A DNA stretch of 55,265 bases, from assembly GCF_007954355.1 (NCBI RefSeq), contig NZ_VOLR01000026.1, positions 1 to 55,265 on the forward strand, read 5' to 3'. This DNA comes from Colwellia hornerae (GTDB lineage Bacteria > Pseudomonadota > Gammaproteobacteria > Enterobacterales > Alteromonadaceae). Below are positions 34,122 through 44,536 of the stretch, piece by piece (position 1 is the first letter of the stretch; each line of letters opens with the position of its first letter). The notes beneath the pieces are model-generated. The model was not told where the DNA came from. It did not search any database and saw only the letters and a program-made list of their open reading frames with translations. Made by a program: the position numbers and the translations under genes.

Positions 34122-34760
34122 TTGTTTACTTCTCAAAATAATTCTCAGAAAATCACCAGCACTATCGATAGTGCTTTAGTGCCAATGGTTATTGAGCAAA
34201 CACCTAAGGGTGAGCGCTCGTTCGATATTTATTCAAGACTTTTAAAAGAGCGTGTTATTTTCTTATGTGGTCAAGTTGAAGACCATATGGCTAATTTGAT
34301 TGTTGCTCAGTTATTATTTCTTGAGTCTGAAAGTCCTGATAAAGATATATACTTATATATTAATTCGCCTGGTGGTTCGGTAACTGCAGGTATGGCTATT
34401 TACGATACGATGAAGTTTATTAAGCCGAACATCAGCACCGTATGTATTGGTCAAGCGGCTAGCATGGGCGCATTCTTATTATCAGGCGGTGAAAAAGGTA
34501 AACGTTATTGTCTACCTAATGCCCGTGTGATGATTCATCAGCCACTAGGTGGTTTCCAAGGTCAAGCATCTGACTTTGAAATTCATGCGAAAGAAATTCT
34601 TTATATCAAAACTAAATTAAACACCTTAATGGCCGAGCACACTGGTCAGTCATTAGAGAAAGTTTCTCATGACACCGACCGTGACAACTTTCTAAGTGCA
34701 GAAAGTGCGGTTGAATATGGATTAGTTGACTCCATATTAACAGAACGATTAGATAAATAA
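34122..34760 (+). CDS. clpP: ATP-dependent Clp protease proteolytic subunit
   Basis: 212 residues from a TTG preceded by AAAGGAAA; no in-frame ATG exists before the conserved region. The triad is present: Ser114 in [11 protein letters not shown], His139 in MIHQPLGG, Asp188 in DTDRDNF. The first 15-18 residues form a propeptide-like N-terminus. Tetradecameric barrel partner of ClpX encoded 80 bp downstream. Confidence 0.97.
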   Translation: MFTSQNNSQKITSTIDSALVPMVIEQTPKGERSFDIYSRLLKERVIFLCGQVEDHMANLIVAQLLFLESESPDKDIYLYINSPGGSVTAGMAIYDTMKFIKPNISTVCIGQAASMGAFLLSGGEKGKRYCLPNARVMIHQPLGGFQGQASDFEIHAKEILYIKTKLNTLMAEHTGQSLEKVSHDTDRDNFLSAESAVEYGLVDSILTERLDK

Positions 34761-34840
34761 TTTCACAACTTTGTGATCTAGATAATTTATGAAATACTTA
34801 ACAGTATCTGTATTAGAAATTAAACAAATTGAGGTTCCGT

Positions 34841-36118
34841 ATGACCGATATTAAAAATGGTGACGGTGATAACGGCAAGCTTTTGTATTGTTCGTTTTGT
34901 GGCAAGAGCCAACATGAAGTCCGTAAACTTATTGCTGGTCCGTCAGTATTTGTTTGTGATGAATGTGTTGAACTGTGCAACGATATTATTCGTGAAGAAA
35001 TAAAAGAAATTTCCCCGAAAGAAGAAAAAGAAAGCTTACCAACACCGATAGAGATCCGTGAAAGTTTAGACGACTACGTTATTGGTCAAGATCACGCGAA
35101 AAAAGTATTAGCGGTAGCGGTTTATAATCACTATAAACGTTTACGTAATGGCGACTCTCACAATGGTATCGAGTTAAGTAAAAGTAATATTTTACTTATA
35201 GGACCAACGGGTAGTGGTAAAACATTATTGGCTGAAACCTTAGCGCGTTTACTTGATGTGCCATTTACAATGGCCGATGCAACGACATTAACTGAAGCCG
35301 GCTATGTTGGTGAAGATGTTGAAAACATCATTCAAAAGCTTTTACAAAAATGTGATTACGATGTTGAAAAAGCCCAGCGTGGTATTGTTTACATCGATGA
35401 AATTGATAAGATTTCACGTAAATCAGATAATCCATCAATTACCCGTGATGTATCAGGTGAAGGTGTTCAACAAGCATTGTTAAAGCTTATTGAAGGCACT
35501 ATTGCTTCAGTTCCACCACAAGGTGGGCGTAAACATCCTCAACAAGAATTTTTGCAGGTTGATACCTCAAAAATCTTATTTATCTGTGGTGGCGCATTTG
35601 CCGGTTTAGATAAAGTTGTTGAGCAACGTTCACATACAGGTGCAGGTATAGGTTTTGGCGCAGAAGTTCGCGGCAAAGATAGCAAAAAAACGCTAACCCA
35701 ACATTTACAAGATGTTGAGCCAGAAGATCTAATTAAGTATGGTTTAATTCCTGAATTTATTGGTCGTTTACCCGTTGTGGCAACATTGACAGAACTTGAT
35801 GAAGACGCATTAATTCAAATATTGCAAGAACCTAAAAATGCGTTAACTAAGCAGTTTGGTGCATTATTTGACATGGAAAACGTTGAACTAGAGTTTAGAG
35901 AAGATGCGTTAATCGCTATTGCACACAAAGCAATGGTGCGTAAAACGGGTGCGCGTGGTTTACGCTCAATCGTTGAAAGTGTCTTACTTGATACTATGTA
36001 CGAATTGCCATCAATGAATAATGCGATAAAAGTTGTGGTCGATGAAACAGTAATAAAAGGTGAATCAAAACCTATTATTATTTACGATACACCGCAGGAA
36101 AAAGTAGCGAGCGAATAG
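34841..36118 (+). CDS. clpX: ATP-dependent Clp protease ATPase subunit ClpX
   Basis: 425 residues from the ATG at 34841 (GAGG 6 nt upstream); a TTG four codons earlier is in frame but overlaps the ribosome site. The C4 zinc-binding domain has Cys17, 20, 39 and 42. Walker A GPTGSGKT lies near 120, Walker [10 protein letters not shown], pore loop GYVGEDVE, then [11 protein letters not shown] in the C-terminal domain. It unfolds substrates for ClpP. A strong terminator follows. Confidence 0.98.
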   Translation: MTDIKNGDGDNGKLLYCSFCGKSQHEVRKLIAGPSVFVCDECVELCNDIIREEIKEISPKEEKESLPTPIEIRESLDDYVIGQDHAKKVLAVAVYNHYKRLRNGDSHNGIELSKSNILLIGPTGSGKTLLAETLARLLDVPFTMADATTLTEAGYVGEDVENIIQKLLQKCDYDVEKAQRGIVYIDEIDKISRKSDNPSITRDVSGEGVQQALLKLIEGTIASVPPQGGRKHPQQEFLQVDTSKILFICGGAFAGLDKVVEQRSHTGAGIGFGAEVRGKDSKKTLTQHLQDVEPEDLIKYGLIPEFIGRLPVVATLTELDEDALIQILQEPKNALTKQFGALFDMENVELEFREDALIAIAHKAMVRKTGARGLRSIVESVLLDTMYELPSMNNAIKVVVDETVIKGESKPIIIYDTPQEKVASE

Positions 36119-36152
36119 CTGTTCATTGCTAATTTTCTAGGTATTTCGATAG

Positions 36153-36192
36153 AAAGAGTTAGATGACCTTGGTCATTTAGCTCTTTTTTTTT
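36153..36192 (+). terminator. Intrinsic terminator after clpX
   Basis: A 16-bp stem with two wobble pairs, AAAGAGTTAGATGACC against GGTCATTTAGCTCTTT, has a 2-nt loop and is followed by a run of T. Confidence 0.9.
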
Positions 36193-36200
36193 ATCTATCC

Positions 36201-36231
36201 GTTGAAAGCCTTACTAAAATCCCCATATACT
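36201..36231 (+). promoter_or_regulatory. Heat-shock (sigma32-type) promoter of lon, overlapping a sigma70-like pair
   Basis: GTTGAAA (36201-36207), a 13-bp spacer, then CCCCATATA (36221-36229) match the sigma32 consensus CTTGAAA-N13/14-CCCCATNTA nearly perfectly. The same stretch offers a sigma70-like TTGAAA-18-TATACT. The lon start is about 46 bp downstream. lon is a known sigma32 target in E. coli. Confidence 0.85.
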
Positions 36232-36276
36232 TTTTAACTACAATTTTTTCCCTACTGATTTTCGAGAGAGTAACCT

Positions 36277-38625
36277 ATGACCGAAGAGTTATCTGGTATC
36301 AATGAAATTCCTGTTCTAGCCTTGCGCGACGTTGTTGTGTATCCCCAAATGGTGATCCCATTATTTGTAGGTCGCGAAAAATCTATTCGCTGTTTAGATA
36401 TTGCGATGGAAAACGACAAGCAGGTTTTTCTTGTTGCCCAAAAAGATGCGGCAGTTGACGACCCTACAGCCGATGATGTTTATCGCGCGGGTACGATTGC
36501 CACTATTTTACAAATGTTAAAGTTACCTGACGGCACGGTGAAAGTGTTAGTTGAAGGTGCGCGTAGAGCGCGTATAACTCAATTTGTTGAAACACAAGAA
36601 TACTTCACTGCCGATATCGAGTTTCTCGACGTAGAAACCGTTAACGAAGACGATTGTGAAGTCTTGGTTCGTTCCGCTATTTCTCAGTTTGAAGGTTATG
36701 TAAAGCTCAATAAAAAGATCCCCCCTGAAGTGTTAACTTCAGTTTCAGGTATCGATGATGCTGAACAATTAGCGGATACCATGGCTGCGCATATGCCATT
36801 AAAGCTCGCTGAAAAACAAAAAGTACTAGAAATAGAGAATGTTGCTCAACGTCTAGAATACTTAATGGCACTGATGGAAGGCGAAATTGACTTATTACAA
36901 GTTGAAAAGAAAATTCGTACTCGTGTTAAAAAACAAATGGAAAAAAGTCAGCGTGAATATTATTTGAATGAGCAAATGAAAGCCATTCAAAAAGAATTAG
37001 GCGATGACGAAGAAGGCTCAAACGAAGTTGAGCAGCTTGAAAAGCAAATTGAAGATGCGCAAATGCCAACAGAAGCTAAAGAGAAGACTTTAGCCGAAGT
37101 ACGTAAATTAAAAATGATGTCACCGATGTCAGCTGAAGCAACCGTGGTTCGCTCATACATCGACTGGATGATCAGTGTGCCTTGGAAGAAGCGTAGTAAG
37201 TTAAAGCGTAACTTGAAGCTTGCCCAAGATATTTTAGATAAAGATCATTACGGTTTAGATAAAGTCAAAGAACGTATTTTAGAGTACCTAGCGGTTCAGC
37301 AACGTGTCAGTCAGCTAAAAGGACCTATTCTTTGTTTAGTTGGTCCTCCAGGGGTTGGTAAAACGTCTTTAGGACAATCTATTGCTAAGTCAACCGGACG
37401 TAAATACGTGCGTATGGCATTAGGTGGTGTACGTGATGAAGCTGAAATCCGAGGTCATCGCCGTACCTATATTGGTTCTTTGCCGGGTAAGTTAATTCAA
37501 AAAATTGCTAAAGTAGGGGTCAAGAACCCACTGTTTTTATTAGACGAAATAGACAAGATGGCTTCTGATATGCGTGGCGATCCTGCTTCTGCATTATTAG
37601 AAGTGCTTGATCCTGAGCAAAATACGACGTTTAACGACCATTACTTGGAAGTTGATTACGATCTATCGGATGTGATGTTTGTTGCCACTTCTAATAGTAT
37701 GGATATTCCTGGGCCTTTACTGGATCGCATGGAAGTTATTCGTTTGTCGGGTTATACCGAAGATGAAAAGCTCAATATTGCCAAAAACCACTTACTCGAT
37801 AAGCAAATTGGTCGTAATGGTTTAAAAGAAAAAGAAATTTCTATTGAAGACAGTGCCATTATGGGCATTATTCGCTATTACACCCGTGAAGCGGGCGTAC
37901 GTAGCTTAGAGCGTGAAATTTCAAAACTATGTCGTAAAGCGGTAAAAGCGATTTTATTAGATAAAAAAATCAAAAAAGTCACCATCAATCAAGATAACTT
38001 ATCTGAATTTTTGGGTGTACAACGTTTTGATTATGGTAAAGCCGATAGTGAAAATAGAATAGGTCAAGTAACAGGTTTAGCCTGGACATCTGTAGGTGGT
38101 GAGTTATTAACTATAGAGACAGCTTCTGTTCCCGGTAAAGGTAAATTGACTTACACCGGTTCATTAGGTGACGTGATGCAGGAATCGATACAAGCAGCGA
38201 TGACGGTTGTGCGTAGTCGAGCCGATAAATTTCGTATTAATGCTGATTTTCATGAAAAACGCGATATTCATGTCCATGTACCTGAAGGTGCTACGCCAAA
38301 AGATGGGCCAAGTGCCGGTGTTGGTATGTGTACGGCATTAGTTTCTAGTCTAACCGGTAATCCGGTCAGAGCTGACGTTGCTATGACAGGTGAAATCACT
38401 TTACGTGGTGAGGTACTTCCTATTGGTGGCTTAAAAGAAAAACTCTTGGCTGCTCATCGTGGTGGTATTAAAACGGTCATTATTCCAAAAGATAATGAGC
38501 GCGATTTGGAAGAAATTCCGGATAATGTCAAAGGTGATTTGGTTATTCATCCGGTAAAATGGATTGAAGAAGTACTCGATATTGCCTTGGAGCACCCAGT
38601 AGAAAAATTTAAATTAGGTAAATGA
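36277..38625 (+). CDS. lon: ATP-dependent Lon protease
   Basis: 782 residues, usual length. The N-terminal substrate-binding domain (9-200) begins [14 protein letters not shown]. The AAA+ module has Walker A GPPGVGKT (356-363) and LLDEIDKM. The C-terminal S16 protease domain has the catalytic Ser in PKDGPSAGV (about 677) and Lys in [13 protein letters not shown]. It degrades misfolded and short-lived regulators. The sigma32-type promoter directly upstream implies heat-shock induction. Followed by hupB after 291 bp, the order found in E. coli. Confidence 0.98.
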   Translation: MTEELSGINEIPVLALRDVVVYPQMVIPLFVGREKSIRCLDIAMENDKQVFLVAQKDAAVDDPTADDVYRAGTIATILQMLKLPDGTVKVLVEGARRARITQFVETQEYFTADIEFLDVETVNEDDCEVLVRSAISQFEGYVKLNKKIPPEVLTSVSGIDDAEQLADTMAAHMPLKLAEKQKVLEIENVAQRLEYLMALMEGEIDLLQVEKKIRTRVKKQMEKSQREYYLNEQMKAIQKELGDDEEGSNEVEQLEKQIEDAQMPTEAKEKTLAEVRKLKMMSPMSAEATVVRSYIDWMISVPWKKRSKLKRNLKLAQDILDKDHYGLDKVKERILEYLAVQQRVSQLKGPILCLVGPPGVGKTSLGQSIAKSTGRKYVRMALGGVRDEAEIRGHRRTYIGSLPGKLIQKIAKVGVKNPLFLLDEIDKMASDMRGDPASALLEVLDPEQNTTFNDHYLEVDYDLSDVMFVATSNSMDIPGPLLDRMEVIRLSGYTEDEKLNIAKNHLLDKQIGRNGLKEKEISIEDSAIMGIIRYYTREAGVRSLEREISKLCRKAVKAILLDKKIKKVTINQDNLSEFLGVQRFDYGKADSENRIGQVTGLAWTSVGGELLTIETASVPGKGKLTYTGSLGDVMQESIQAAMTVVRSRADKFRINADFHEKRDIHVHVPEGATPKDGPSAGVGMCTALVSSLTGNPVRADVAMTGEITLRGEVLPIGGLKEKLLAAHRGGIKTVIIPKDNERDLEEIPDNVKGDLVIHPVKWIEEVLDIALEHPVEKFKLGK

Positions 38626-38744
38626 TTTGACAAAAATGCTGTTTTTTTAGTAAATAAAAGAAAAAATAGCAAAAAATTAACAAAAAACAGTGATTTTTGC
38701 TTTTCAAACACTGAAACTGTGTTAAGTTAATGTCGCTGATAACG

Positions 38745-38779
38745 CTAGACCCCCATCCATATATAGGATTAGGGTTTAG
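38745..38779 (+). promoter_or_regulatory. Imperfect hairpin in the lon-hupB spacer
   Basis: CTAGACCCCCATCC (38745-38758) pairs imperfectly with GGATTAGGGTTTAG (38766-38779) around an ATATATA loop. It has no T-run; a lon 3' end or a hupB leader structure. The 38626-38744 part is A-rich, with no clear promoter hexamers. Confidence 0.4.
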
Positions 38780-38916
38780 TTAAGATAAAAATAAATAATA
38801 AATTTTATTTTCTTAAACACAGTACCTGATGTTCAAAAGAAGCTCACTATAAAAGTTTCTGCAGGACGCTAAAACAAATGACGGTACTGAATAATAACAA
38901 TTGAAGGGGAATACTT

Positions 38917-39192
38917 GTGAACAAATCTCAACTAATCGAAAAAATCGCTGCTGGTGCAGACATCTCTAAAGCTGCTGCTGGTCGTGCGTTAGATTCATTT
39001 ATTGAAGCTGTTACAGACGAATTAAAAAATGGTGAGCAAGTTGCTCTAGTTGGTTTTGGTACTTTCTCAGTACGTGACCGTGCTGCGCGCACTGGCCGCA
39101 ACCCACAAACGGGTGCAACTATTCAAATCGCTGCCGCTAAAATCCCAGCATTTAAAGCTGGTAAAGCATTAAAAGATTCAGTTAATCCATAA
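38917..39192 (+). CDS. hupB: DNA-binding protein HU-beta
   Basis: 91 residues from a GTG with AAGGGGAA 7 nt upstream. [27 protein letters not shown] leads into the DNA-binding arm with [21 protein letters not shown]. Histone-like nucleoid protein that bends and protects DNA. Located between lon and ppiD as in enterics. Terminator at 39224. Confidence 0.97.
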   Translation: MNKSQLIEKIAAGADISKAAAGRALDSFIEAVTDELKNGEQVALVGFGTFSVRDRAARTGRNPQTGATIQIAAAKIPAFKAGKALKDSVNP

Positions 39193-39223
39193 TTATCTGC
39201 TTCATTTTTTGTAGATAAATTAG

Positions 39224-39256
39224 AAAAGCCTTTTTAAACGAAGGCTTTTTTTATTT
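39224..39256 (+). terminator. Intrinsic terminator after hupB
   Basis: AAAAGCCTT (39224-39232) pairs with AAGGCTTTT (39241-39249), followed by TTTATTTT. Confidence 0.92.
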
Positions 39257-39389
39257 TACACAGCCAATAAATAGCTTCATTTATATCACTATAAAAATAA
39301 TTAAATCTTCGTCTGCTACTTCAAGGTCAGTGATGCTTCTGATAGAATCCTGAACAAAGATATATCTGTCGTAATAAATAGAGAAAAAG

Positions 39390-41303
39390 ATGTTAGAAAA
39401 TATTCGAGAAGGTTCACAGGGCTGGATTGCAAAATCAATCCTAGGTTTAGTTATTTTAACTTTTGCATTAGCGGGAATTGGTACTTATACCAACTCAGTT
39501 GACACATCTGTCGCTGACGTTAACGGTGAAAAAATATCACAAGATGCTTTTAATAAAGCTTATCAAGCACAACGTAATCGTATGGCACAACAATTTGGTG
39601 ATATGTTCGAAACATTATCAGCAGATGAAAATTATATGGCGAATTTTCGCAACGGTATATTAGATAACTTAATCAATGAAAAACTCATTGATCAAAGTAC
39701 GGTTGATATGTCGATTCGTGTTTCTGATCAGCGTATTAAGAGCACTATTCGCACGATGACTGAGTTTCAGGTCGATGGTGTTTTTGATAATAACCGTTAT
39801 TTAGCGATGATTAACCAAGCGGGTTTTTACCAATCTTCAGATTTTCGTGACTATTTACGTGTTCAAATGACGCGTCGCCAATTAACACAAGCACTTGTTG
39901 CAAGTGAGTTTAACTTGCCGTACCAAGAAAAACAGGTAAATGCCTTACAAAACCAAAAGCGCAACGTTCGCTATGCAACGATTAACGCTGAACAATTTAA
40001 AGCCGGTATTGAGTTAACTGATGACGAAATTAATCAATATTACTTAGCTAATCAAGCCCGTTTTGAAAACGAAGAGAAAGTAAAACTTAACTACATCGCA
40101 CTTGATGTTAACGATATTGCTAAAACAATTGAAGTAAGTGACGCTGACGTTAAAGCTTATTACCAAGAGAATATCGCCAGTTATCGTCAAGACGAGCAGC
40201 GTCGTGTTGCTCATATTTTAGTTGAGTTTGGTGATGATGAAGTTGCAGCGAAAGTTACTGCAGAAGCTTTACTAGCACGTGTTAATGGCGGTGAAGATTT
40301 TGCTACTCTAGCTAAAGAAAGTTCAGACGATACTTTCAGCGGTGAAAATGGTGGTGATTTAGAATGGATTGAACGCGGTGCCATGGGCGACGCGTTTGAC
40401 GAAGGCGCGTTCGCGTTAACAGATGTTAACAGCGTAAGTGGTGTTGTTGAAAGTGACTTTGGTTTTCATATCATTAAATTAACCGACCTAAAAGCTGAGC
40501 AAGTGCAGGCCTTTGATGAAGTAGAAGTTGAACTGCAAGCGAAGGTAAGTCAATTAAAAGCGCAAAATAAGTTTTATGATTTACAACAAGAAATGGCACA
40601 ATTAAGTTTTGAATATCCTGATAGTTTAGACGATGCAGCTAATGCCGTTGATTTAAAAATAATGACGACAGACTGGTTAAGCAAATTTGGCAATATAGCC
40701 CCGTTTGATAGCCCTAAAGCAATCGAAGTGGCTTTCTCTGACTTAGTACTGCAAGAGAACTTAAACTCAGACATTATTGAAATTAGTGATACTTTAGCGA
40801 TTGTTATTCGTTTACAAGAATACCAACCAGCAGAAGTTAAGCCACTTAGTGACGTTACTGCACAAATTCGTGACACGCTAATTAGCGATAAAGCAACAGA
40901 ACTAGCACAAACAACTGCTGACTCTTTACTTGTTTCATTTAAAGCAGGTAACGATATTAGTGAGCAGTTAACCGCGATTAACGCAACCTTTGTTGAAAAA
41001 GTCGATGTTGCTCGCTCAGGTGGTGATATTGCCCCTAGCTTAAGCCGTGAAGCTTTTAAATTACCTCACCCAGCGGAAGGTAAGATTTCAGCAACGACGG
41101 TAACATTAAATAACGGCGATTTAGCCTTATTAGAAGTTCAAGCGGTTACGGCGAGTAATGTTGAAAAGGCACTTGAGCCGAGAATGGCACAGCAGCAAAC
41201 GCAACAACTTGCACAATCTGCTTACCAAAGCTTTGTTGAAGCATTGAAAGTTAATGCTGAAATTACTCGTAAAGTCATAACGGCGCCAGTATCTCAGTTT
41301 TAA
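39390..41303 (+). CDS. ppiD: Periplasmic chaperone / parvulin-like PPIase PpiD
   Basis: 637 residues. The N-terminal cytoplasmic stub and one transmembrane helix (SILGLVILTFALAGIGTY, 17-34) precede a SurA_N-like region. The parvulin domain lies about 267-370 (RVAHILVEFGDDE ... FATLAKESSDDTFSGENGGDLEW ... GVVESDFGFHIIKL). A long C-terminal helical part follows. It associates with SecYEG and helps nascent exported proteins fold. Strong terminator at 41380. Confidence 0.95.
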   Translation: MLENIREGSQGWIAKSILGLVILTFALAGIGTYTNSVDTSVADVNGEKISQDAFNKAYQAQRNRMAQQFGDMFETLSADENYMANFRNGILDNLINEKLIDQSTVDMSIRVSDQRIKSTIRTMTEFQVDGVFDNNRYLAMINQAGFYQSSDFRDYLRVQMTRRQLTQALVASEFNLPYQEKQVNALQNQKRNVRYATINAEQFKAGIELTDDEINQYYLANQARFENEEKVKLNYIALDVNDIAKTIEVSDADVKAYYQENIASYRQDEQRRVAHILVEFGDDEVAAKVTAEALLARVNGGEDFATLAKESSDDTFSGENGGDLEWIERGAMGDAFDEGAFALTDVNSVSGVVESDFGFHIIKLTDLKAEQVQAFDEVEVELQAKVSQLKAQNKFYDLQQEMAQLSFEYPDSLDDAANAVDLKIMTTDWLSKFGNIAPFDSPKAIEVAFSDLVLQENLNSDIIEISDTLAIVIRLQEYQPAEVKPLSDVTAQIRDTLISDKATELAQTTADSLLVSFKAGNDISEQLTAINATFVEKVDVARSGGDIAPSLSREAFKLPHPAEGKISATTVTLNNGDLALLEVQAVTASNVEKALEPRMAQQQTQQLAQSAYQSFVEALKVNAEITRKVITAPVSQF

Positions 41304-41379
41304 ATGGCTAAGTGACTCTGTCATAAGGCGATTAAGTAAAATTAACAATACTTATTAACGACTAGTATTGCATTAAATG

Positions 41380-41409
41380 AAGGCTGCAAATTGATTGCAG
41401 CCTTTTTTA
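41380..41409 (+). terminator. Intrinsic terminator after ppiD
   Basis: AAGGCTGCAA (41380-41389) pairs perfectly with TTGCAGCCTT (41395-41404) around ATTGA-type loop bases, followed by TTTTATT. Confidence 0.92.
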
Positions 41410-41447
41410 TTATCGATAGAAAAAATAAAAATAAAAAAGATAAAGCT

Positions 41448-41999
41448 ATGCATTCATCCTTGTTGAACAAATATTTACCCGAACTTAGCCGCTATAAAGT
41501 TTCATTACCAATATTAGATCTAGCTTGTGGCAATGGCCGGAATGGTCTATTTTGTCTGCAGAATAAATTAGCGGTGAATTTTGCAGACAGTAACGCGCAA
41601 TCATTAGCTAACGTTAAGCAAACAATAAATAATGCTGCAGATAAATATCAAGCGACTTTAGCTACTTTTTGGCACGTTGACTTTGAGCAAGGTGGTTCCC
41701 AGCCATTAGCTGAGCACAGTTATAGTGCGGTGATGGTATTTCGCTACTTACATCGACCACTTATAGAACAGATTAAAGCGGCGATAGTTCCTAATGGTCT
41801 CGTTATCTATGAAACCTTTACCTTAAGTCAAGCTGAACTCGGTCGTCCCAAAAAACCTGACTTTTTATTACAAATCGGGGAATTAGCCGAGCATTTTATT
41901 GATTGGCAAATTATTCACTATTTTGAAGGAACAACACTTTCAGATACCGGTGATCGTAGTCAAGCGATAGCACAAATAGTGGCGAGAAAACCTTTATAA
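41448..41999 (+). CDS. Class I SAM-dependent methyltransferase (TehB-like size)
   Basis: 183 residues from the ATG at 41448; the open frame reaches back into the ppiD terminator, so earlier starts are rejected. Motif I is LPILDLACGNGRNGLF (residues 18-33), motif II FADSNAQSL, and a later FRYLHRPLIEQIKAAIVPNGLVIYETFT strand-helix-strand is typical of small methyltransferases. Substrate unknown. The ribosome site is weak (A-rich). Confidence 0.8.
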   Translation: MHSSLLNKYLPELSRYKVSLPILDLACGNGRNGLFCLQNKLAVNFADSNAQSLANVKQTINNAADKYQATLATFWHVDFEQGGSQPLAEHSYSAVMVFRYLHRPLIEQIKAAIVPNGLVIYETFTLSQAELGRPKKPDFLLQIGELAEHFIDWQIIHYFEGTTLSDTGDRSQAIAQIVARKPL

Positions 42000-42288
42000 T
42001 TGCGCTCAGCGTTTTATTTACCAAGCTAACGAGCTGGCATTTTTGCTTATATAACCCTATGGCGAGGCGAAAAAGATTCATGTCGCCAATTAAGGATCCA
42101 TAACAAAATCATCTTTATGCGAAATGGCAGCATCCGGTAAGCAAAGTACAAAGCCAGCACCTTAATTGCTAACTGTTATCAATTAAGAAAATAAGTGGGT
42201 TTTAGCGTTATTTTAATTATCACTGAAATTCTGCACTTTGCGTGTTAACGGTATACAATGCTTATTTTACTATCCTATAAATATCATT

Positions 42289-43155
42289 ATGTATATTGAT
42301 CCTAAATGGCGCGTTTTAACGGTTGGCGATGGCGACTTATCTTTTTCTGCATCCTTACTCAAACATCATCAACTGCAACAACTGACAGCAACCATTTATG
42401 ACAATATGGCTTGTTTACAAGAAAAGTACGGCGATGATTATTATCAGCAGTTACAGCAGGACAATTGCCAAGTAATCACAGAATTCGACGTAACCGATAA
42501 AAGTACTTGGGGAGTGTTAGCTAAGAAATCATTTGATTTGGTGATTTTTCAATTTCCATTACTTCCCGCTTTTTCTTCTGAACAAGCTTTTCAAGCTCAG
42601 TGCCAACAATTAAGTGTGAATACCTTAAACAGAGCTTTACTGAGAAAATATCTGTTGAACTGCTTTCAATACTTCCTCGATGAAAATGGTGCAAAACTTG
42701 CGTTCATCACATCAAAGAATGTTAAACCTTATCTGCAATGGAATATTGAAAAAGCGTTAATCACTGATACAGATATCAACTATATTGGTCGCTTTTTCTT
42801 TGACATCACTAAATTTCCAGATTATAAAGTGAGGAATGTAAACAGAGATAAACATGTTAAATCAACACAAGGGACAACTTATATATACAGCCAAGCGTCT
42901 TTAGAAAACTGTAAAGCGACATTTGATGCTCATAGCGACGACTATATAACGTATAACCGCAAAAGCAGGGTGCCAGAAGACAGAACATGCCTAGCTTGTC
43001 GAACAGGAGCTTTCGCCACAGACCACGACAAGCAAATGCATTTAGCCACCAAGAAACATCAGCAAATGTTCGCCTACGAGCAGCAATGGACTTATTTCTT
43101 GCAACAAGAACACGCGGACAACGAAATCTTAAATAGGGTCAATAAAGATGCATAA
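42289..43155 (+). CDS. BMT5-like (DUF2431) methyltransferase with C-terminal C2H2-like zinc finger
   Basis: 288 residues from the ATG at 42289 (MYIDPKWRVLTVGDGD); an open frame upstream to 42238 lacks a good start. Residues 6-190 match the Rossmann-like domain of eukaryotic 25S rRNA uridine-N3 methyltransferase Bmt5: LTVGDGDLSFS as motif I, LTATIYDN, VTEFDVTD-like, FDLVIFQFPL, and a FFFDITKFPDYKVRNVNRDKHVK end. Residues near 235-260 carry CLACRTGAF ... HLATKKH, a C-x2-C-x13-H-x5-H finger of the U1/dsRNA-binding kind. rRNA or tRNA methylation is inferred. Overlaps the next gene by eight bases. Confidence 0.8.
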   Translation: MYIDPKWRVLTVGDGDLSFSASLLKHHQLQQLTATIYDNMACLQEKYGDDYYQQLQQDNCQVITEFDVTDKSTWGVLAKKSFDLVIFQFPLLPAFSSEQAFQAQCQQLSVNTLNRALLRKYLLNCFQYFLDENGAKLAFITSKNVKPYLQWNIEKALITDTDINYIGRFFFDITKFPDYKVRNVNRDKHVKSTQGTTYIYSQASLENCKATFDAHSDDYITYNRKSRVPEDRTCLACRTGAFATDHDKQMHLATKKHQQMFAYEQQWTYFLQQEHADNEILNRVNKDA

Positions 43156-43909
43156 TAAAAAAGTACTGATCCCATTACCGCGCTATGGTTGCGATCCTTC
43201 AGAAGTCGCTATTCCTTGGTTATTGCTAAACGAACAGCAGATTGAAATGACTTTTATAACGCCTGATGGCAAGGTCGCGACGGCTGACGATATAATGCTG
43301 ACGGGAAAAAGTTTGGGCTTGCTCAAGCCCTTATTACAGGCTCGGCAAGATGCAATAAAAGCCTACCGTCAACTGGAAGAATCAGTTGAATTTAATAAGC
43401 CCTTATCTTACACCGATGTCAAAGCCAGTGACTTCGATGGGCTATTGTTACCGGGAGGGCATGACAAAGGGGTAAAAGAATATTTAGAATCAGCGGTATT
43501 ACAAAGGTTGGTGGTTGATTTTTTTAATGAAAATAAACCTGTCGCGGCTGTCTGCCATGGAGTATTAATTCCAGCGAGAAGTATTGATCCTAAAAGTCAA
43601 AAGTCGGTCATCTATAATTATCAATGTACTGGGCTATTAAAACGTCAAGAACTTATGGCTTTCCAATTAACGCGACTTTGGTTAGATGATTATTACTTAA
43701 CGTATCCAGAAACAACCACAGAAGATGAATTAGTGGCAGCACTTGCCAGTAAAACTCAATTTATTGCCGGCAGTTTGCCATTAGCTCGTGATGATTTACA
43801 GCACATGTCACGTGGCTTTATCGTTAAAGATAGAAACTACTTATCGGCGCGATGGCCTGGAGATATTTACAATTTTAGTTTGACATTTATTGATATGTTG
43901 ACAGATTAA
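43148..43909 (+). CDS. DJ-1/PfpI family protein (type 1 glutamine amidotransferase-like)
   Basis: 253 residues. KVLIPLPRYGCDPSEVAIPWLLL, DFDGLLLPGGHDKGVKEYLES, and the nucleophile elbow AAVCHGVLIPARS with Cys (about residue 137) and His. It has inserted helices and a longer C-terminus than DJ-1, nearer to Hsp31-type members. It could act on glyoxal or as a deglycase or chaperone; inference. The start lies inside the end of the BMT5-like gene, so the two are cotranscribed and coupled. Confidence 0.85.
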   Translation: MHNKKVLIPLPRYGCDPSEVAIPWLLLNEQQIEMTFITPDGKVATADDIMLTGKSLGLLKPLLQARQDAIKAYRQLEESVEFNKPLSYTDVKASDFDGLLLPGGHDKGVKEYLESAVLQRLVVDFFNENKPVAAVCHGVLIPARSIDPKSQKSVIYNYQCTGLLKRQELMAFQLTRLWLDDYYLTYPETTTEDELVAALASKTQFIAGSLPLARDDLQHMSRGFIVKDRNYLSARWPGDIYNFSLTFIDMLTD

Positions 43910-43948
43910 CCTTGTGGTTAACCTGTCAATTGAATGCTTATGTTGATG

Positions 43949-44470
43949 TTACTTCGGAGATTCTGAGTAAGGGTTTGAAGCTGCACTCGCTGGTTTTGAG
44001 CGTTCAGGTTTTTCTGTACGACGAGCAAAACCCTGTTCATTTTTATCTTTATAGCTACCCTTACTACTACTTCTGCTATCTCGACCGTGTGATGAAGGTT
44101 TGTTGTCAGAAAAATTTGACGATCTGATTGTCGGAATAGGCGCTTGTCCTAAAATGAGTACAGCAGGGTCTTTAGGTTTTTGGCGTGCAGGTATCACTCG
44201 CAGACGTGGTGGAATTTCATATTGTTCATCATCTGCTTTCGGCAAGTTCTTAAATTGGTACAAATAAAAACGTTCCATTTTTTCACGTGCCCATTCGGTC
44301 TTACGCAAAAACTTTAAGCTAGATTCAAGACTAGGCTTGTTTTTAAAACAATTAATATTGGTATATTCCGCTAGAATTTCCCAACCATAATGATCAAACA
44401 CTTCATTTAATAGTGTATCTAATTTAAGCCCGTGCAAAGGATTATTGAGTTGTTCGTTTTCTAGCGTCAT
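43949..44470 (-). CDS. VF530 family DNA-binding-like protein with disordered tail
   Basis: 173 residues. Residues 8-75 match the small VF530 (DUF2132) fold: [23 protein letters not shown], the [28 protein letters not shown] core and FYLYQFK. The typical protein ends near 80; here a 95-residue tail rich in Ser, Lys, Arg, Pro and Asp follows, certainly disordered. Function unknown; DNA or nucleotide binding was suggested by structure in the family. Convergent with the PfpI gene with 39 bp between stops. Confidence 0.82.
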   Translation of the reverse strand: MTLENEQLNNPLHGLKLDTLLNEVFDHYGWEILAEYTNINCFKNKPSLESSLKFLRKTEWAREKMERFYLYQFKNLPKADDEQYEIPPRLRVIPARQKPKDPAVLILGQAPIPTIRSSNFSDNKPSSHGRDSRSSSKGSYKDKNEQGFARRTEKPERSKPASAASNPYSESPK

Positions 44471-44536
44471 GAGATTCTTTTTTACTAAACAGTTATAGCG
44501 ATATTATATACGGATATGTTGACAATGTACTCGCCT

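Noticed and set aside
42000-42288. Small RNA or gene in the spacer before the BMT5-like gene
   Set aside because: No start signals, strong hairpin or terminator that I can support.
43912-44127. 71-codon plus-strand ORF
   Set aside because: Antisense to the low-complexity tail of the VF530 gene, which has clear family homology on the other strand.
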